A DNA stretch of 64,000 bases from Candidatus Aminicenantota bacterium (GTDB lineage Bacteria > Acidobacteriota > Aminicenantia > S016-38): assembly GCA_027068075.1 (NCBI GenBank), contig JAMOUJ010000005.1:434001-498000 (forward strand), written 5' to 3'. How positions within the stretch are numbered: position 1 is the stretch's first letter; each line of letters opens with the position of its first letter. The translations under genes were made by a program, and so were the position numbers. Of the stretch, positions 61,326-64,000 are shown one piece after another. The notes beneath the pieces are model-generated. The model saw nothing but the letters and a program-made list of their open reading frames with translations, was not told where the DNA came from and made no database searches.

Positions 61326-64000
61326 TTAGTTGCTGCCGTAGGCGGGAAGCGATTCGTTGCCGTCTTCGTCCACTGCGGTTATGGCGTATTCGTAGTAGTC
61401 GTTGGCGCCGAGGCCCCTATCAAGATACTGGTAGGTGCCGGCATTAACTTCTGCGATGAACTCCATGGGGGCGCTGCTTCCCTTAACCCTGCGGTAAATC
61501 CTGTATCCAACCACATTCACATCGCTGTTGTTGGGATTGGCTTCCCAGATGAGTTTGTTCACATATTCCGTCTGGAATCCATTGGTGTTTTCTATCCTCT
61601 GAACCTGGAAGTTGGCCGGAGGATCTATGGGAACCCTGGCGTCTATGGTTACCACCTCCGGGTCGGAATCCCAGACCCCGTTGCTAACCACTAATTTGAT
61701 TTTGTAGGGTCCAGGGACATCGGGAACGAAGGAAGCGACCTCCTGGTCGGCTCCCTCTATAGAGGCGGAACTTCCGGCAGGTTTCTGAACGAGGCTCCAG
61801 GTAAACTTCAGGGGGAATCCGTCGGGATCGTAGGATTTGCTTCCATCCATGAGGAGTTTGTGACCCACGAAGGCGGTGCTGCTCTTGAGTTTGGCGGATT
61901 CGGTTTCGTATTCCACCACCGCCACCGGTTTATCCTTGAGGTAGACCACATCCAGTTTTCCATGCCCGAAGGCGATGTTGGGAGGTCCTCCGTAGCCCCG
62001 AACATGGAGGTCCACCCTGGCCCATCCGGTGAGTTTGTTCTTGATCTGGTTGAAGTTGGGAATGCGGCCCTTCTTCAGGTATTTCTGCAGGATAAGGGCC
62101 ACGGCTCCAGAGACATGGGGGGCCGCCATGGAGGTTCCGCTCATCACCGCGTGAACTCCGTCCTCCGCCAGTTCAGATGCAGACCAGGGAACATTGGAGG
62201 AAGCCGAGGAAATGATTATTTCGCCCGGAGCAGAAATATCCGGTTTCAACCTGCCGTCCCTGGTGGGCCCGGGGGAAGAAAAGTCCGCCACGGTACCGAT
62301 CCAGGGTTGTTTGGCGTAGGTGTAGTAGTTGTTGTCCGATGCCTTCCAGTACCACCGGGTGTTCCATGCTCCCACGGTAATAACTTTGTCGGATACTCCG
62401 AAGTCAATGATGTACTTGGAATAGTCGTAGTTGTATTTTATGGGGGAGTAACTTACATAACTGATGATGTAGGGGGTTCCATAGTACATCACAAAATCGT
62501 GTTCAAATATGTCAAAGGGCCCGCCTCCGGATACCGCTTCCACCTTCATGGTCCACTCGCCGGGATGAGGCTGGTAGTAATAATAGGGGAGATATTGACC
62601 GTTGCCGTAGTAGTAATACCATGCGTTGTAGGAATAGGTTATACCCACCCATCCGAAGGTATCTCCGTTTCCGGGATATGGGCTGTAATTCAGGGCGAAG
62701 GCCACATCGCCGTCGTAGGGTGGAGGCCCGTAGGGCTGCCATGTCCATTTGTAGTCTCCGCTCTGGCCCTCGTAGGAGGTCCCGTTGGGCCCGGTAACGG
62801 TTATCTTCACCGAGGGATTTCCTTCAAACCAGAAGGCGAAGTGGTTTTCCCAGTAGAAGAGCCAACTTGCGTAGTTATACCAATCCATGTAGTTGTACTG
62901 GGTCCACTTGATGGTGAAGGGTCCCTGGGAGAGATCGCCCTGGGCGTGCTCTGCTCCCACGGTGTAGGGATAGGACCCTCCGGTTTTGTCGGTGTAGGTG
63001 TTCCAGTGGCCATCGTTTCCAGCGGCCTTGACTACGAAGTAGCCGTCGCCGTATTCGTCAATTACGCTTTCCACCGAGGGGGTCAGCCAGTCGTCCGTCC
63101 CGTCGGCGGGGAAGTAGTATCCATAGGGGATCAGGTAAGAGGGGGAAGGATAATAACTGCTATAGGGACCGGGATAATGGCATATCCCAAAACCTCCTCC
63201 GGGTTCAATGTGGAAGCCGTAACCCAGGGAGAGGTTGACCACTGCGGGTTTCCCCATGTCTTTGGCCTTTTCAAAGATGTACTTGATGCCGTTGATGATG
63301 TCCGAGGTGTAGAAACTGGTTTTCACCATGATGATGTCGGCCTTGGGAGCCACCCCTATGTAGCGCCAGCGGTTGTACCCGTTTCCGGTGGCGTAACCGT
63401 TTCCAGCGGCGATTCCCATTACATGGGTTCCGTGCCCGTGGTCGTCGGTTTCGGTGCAGAGACCGTTGTCAATGTCATCGGCGGTCCATTCGGTTCCGTA
63501 GTTGAAGGTGGAGAGGTCAGGGTCGGAGTCGGCAGGGGTCTGTCCGGGAGTATCCACCGTCTGGTCCCAGATGTACTTAATCCTTGTTTTTCCGCTGGTG
63601 GGGTCCACGAAGTCTTCGTGGGACCAATCAATTCCGCTATCCACATCTCCCACCACTACTCCTTCGCCGGTGTAGCCCTTGGTGAAGTCGCTGTACTCCC
63701 GGATCCTTATCCTGGCTGCACCGGTGGCAGGGACGGATTTGCTCAGGGTGGGAATCATCCTTTGGGTTATGGCGATTCTCCGAACCCTGTCGTCCCTGAG
63801 GAGTTTTTCCGCGGCGGAAATGGGCAGATCAGCGGCTATTAGGGTGAATCCCCTGTCGGTGGAGTACTTTCCAAGGATCTTTACCCCGTAGGTTTTGAGA
63901 AATTCTCCGTCTCCGTTTACCGCTATTAAAGAAGCGTAAACATCGGACCCACCTACGGTGTAGTCCCTTTTCCCCACCATCTTAAGGAGACTGTCTCCTG
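61326..64000 (-). CDS. Subtilase (S8) protease with PKD and FN3 domains, 5' end outside window
   Basis: A secreted serine protease. The frame is open to base 64000 (reads GDSLLKMVGKRDYTV upstream of the first in-window ATG), so the signal and pro-region lie outside. Catalytic Asp is in VGDVDSGIDWSHEDF, His in DDHGHGTHVMG and Ser in SGTSMAAPHVSG. A large Tyr/Trp-rich insert lies between His and Ser. After the catalytic domain come a PKD-like domain (FVGHKLLMDGSKSYDPDG) and a fibronectin-III domain. It probably degrades external protein. Confidence 0.9.
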   Translation of the reverse strand, partial: GDSLLKMVGKRDYTVGGSDVYASLIAVNGDGEFLKTYGVKILGKYSTDRGFTLIAADLPISAAEKLLRDDRVRRIAITQRMIPTLSKSVPATGAARIRIREYSDFTKGYTGEGVVVGDVDSGIDWSHEDFVDPTSGKTRIKYIWDQTVDTPGQTPADSDPDLSTFNYGTEWTADDIDNGLCTETDDHGHGTHVMGIAAGNGYATGNGYNRWRYIGVAPKADIIMVKTSFYTSDIINGIKYIFEKAKDMGKPAVVNLSLGYGFHIEPGGGFGICHYPGPYSSYYPSPSYLIPYGYYFPADGTDDWLTPSVESVIDEYGDGYFVVKAAGNDGHWNTYTDKTGGSYPYTVGAEHAQGDLSQGPFTIKWTQYNYMDWYNYASWLFYWENHFAFWFEGNPSVKITVTGPNGTSYEGQSGDYKWTWQPYGPPPYDGDVAFALNYSPYPGNGDTFGWVGITYSYNAWYYYYGNGQYLPYYYYQPHPGEWTMKVEAVSGGGPFDIFEHDFVMYYGTPYIISYVSYSPIKYNYDYSKYIIDFGVSDKVITVGAWNTRWYWKASDNNYYTYAKQPWIGTVADFSSPGPTRDGRLKPDISAPGEIIISSASSNVPWSASELAEDGVHAVMSGTSMAAPHVSGAVALILQKYLKKGRIPNFNQIKNKLTGWARVDLHVRGYGGPPNIAFGHGKLDVVYLKDKPVAVVEYETESAKLKSSTAFVGHKLLMDGSKSYDPDGFPLKFTWSLVQKPAGSSASIEGADQEVASFVPDVPGPYKIKLVVSNGVWDSDPEVVTIDARVPIDPPANFQVQRIENTNGFQTEYVNKLIWEANPNNSDVNVVGYRIYRRVKGSSAPMEFIAEVNAGTYQYLDRGLGANDYYEYAITAVDEDGNESLPAYGSN

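Noticed and set aside
61860-63842. 660-codon open frame on the plus strand
   Set aside because: Antisense of the subtilase gene, which carries the complete catalytic triad; the plus-strand product is repetitive Val/Gly/His without motifs.

Overview
The window looks like chromosome from a Gram-negative (diderm), anaerobic and probably thermophilic bacterium. LPS-transport genes and beta-barrel proteins point to an outer membrane. A complete Rnf complex and an orange-protein-like NifX-family cluster point to anaerobic life. A TtuA-type tRNA thiolase, with a possible TtuB-type sulfur carrier elsewhere in the window, points to thermophily, because that tRNA modification is known mainly from thermophiles. 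Sortilin-type Asp-box propellers, HPr kinase and sigma-54 together recall Acidobacteriota or Aminicenantes-like lineages. The taxonomic placement is an inference; no rRNA or tRNA gene was recognised.

Layout. 1-2506: end of a UDP-sugar dehydrogenase gene and an RsmF-like RNA methyltransferase. 2507-10198: an accessory island bounded by a perfect 30-bp direct repeat. It carries a secreted ankyrin-repeat protein, an internally deleted insertion sequence with a target duplication inside an older secreted-protein gene, a frameshifted secreted protein, a beta-barrel protein, and a tightly coupled three-gene operon (DUF488, DUF488, dual-OB-like protein). The right-hand repeat is the 3' end of a ThiS/TtuB-like gene, and the left-hand repeat still encodes the same C-terminus with a stop. 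10165-16711 (minus): citrate synthase, a LeuC/LeuD-type aconitase, isocitrate dehydrogenase, a zinc-ribbon TPR protein, an acyl-CoA ligase and the sulfur carrier.

16776-28978 (minus) is a long, overlapping gene train. It starts with four NifX-related or low-complexity genes behind a textbook sigma-54 promoter. It continues with recJ, an LptC/LptA-like gene, lptB, rpoN, hpf, ptsN, hprK, rapZ, a mannose-family EIIA, HPr, enzyme I and a cupin. The PTS parts form a regulatory phosphorelay; no sugar permease is present. A divergent PAS-AAA-Fis sigma-54 activator (29166-30407) and a palindromic upstream site complete the switch, and rpoN itself lies downstream in the same train.

30404-36977: an Asp-box propeller protein, exonuclease III, RadA, a PIN/TRAM membrane protein and a DUF4412-like protein. 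37082-43876: rnfCDGEAB, then RseC-like, NusG-domain-II and ApbE (flavinylation) genes. 43910-54151 (plus): membrane proteins, a lipid-kinase-like protein, MEMO-like protein, acyl-CoA synthetase, CBS-pyrophosphatase, PLP decarboxylase, spermidine synthase, a second isocitrate-dehydrogenase-family enzyme and TtuA. 54122-64000 (minus): endonuclease V, a GT-C-like membrane protein, SMC with a short hinge, a PQQ-propeller lipoprotein, a small beta-barrel and a large subtilase cut by the window edge.

Several genes (sigma-54 activator, recJ, smc, PLP decarboxylase, and the sigma-54 promoter itself) have promoters placed so close to the ATG that leaderless transcripts are predicted.
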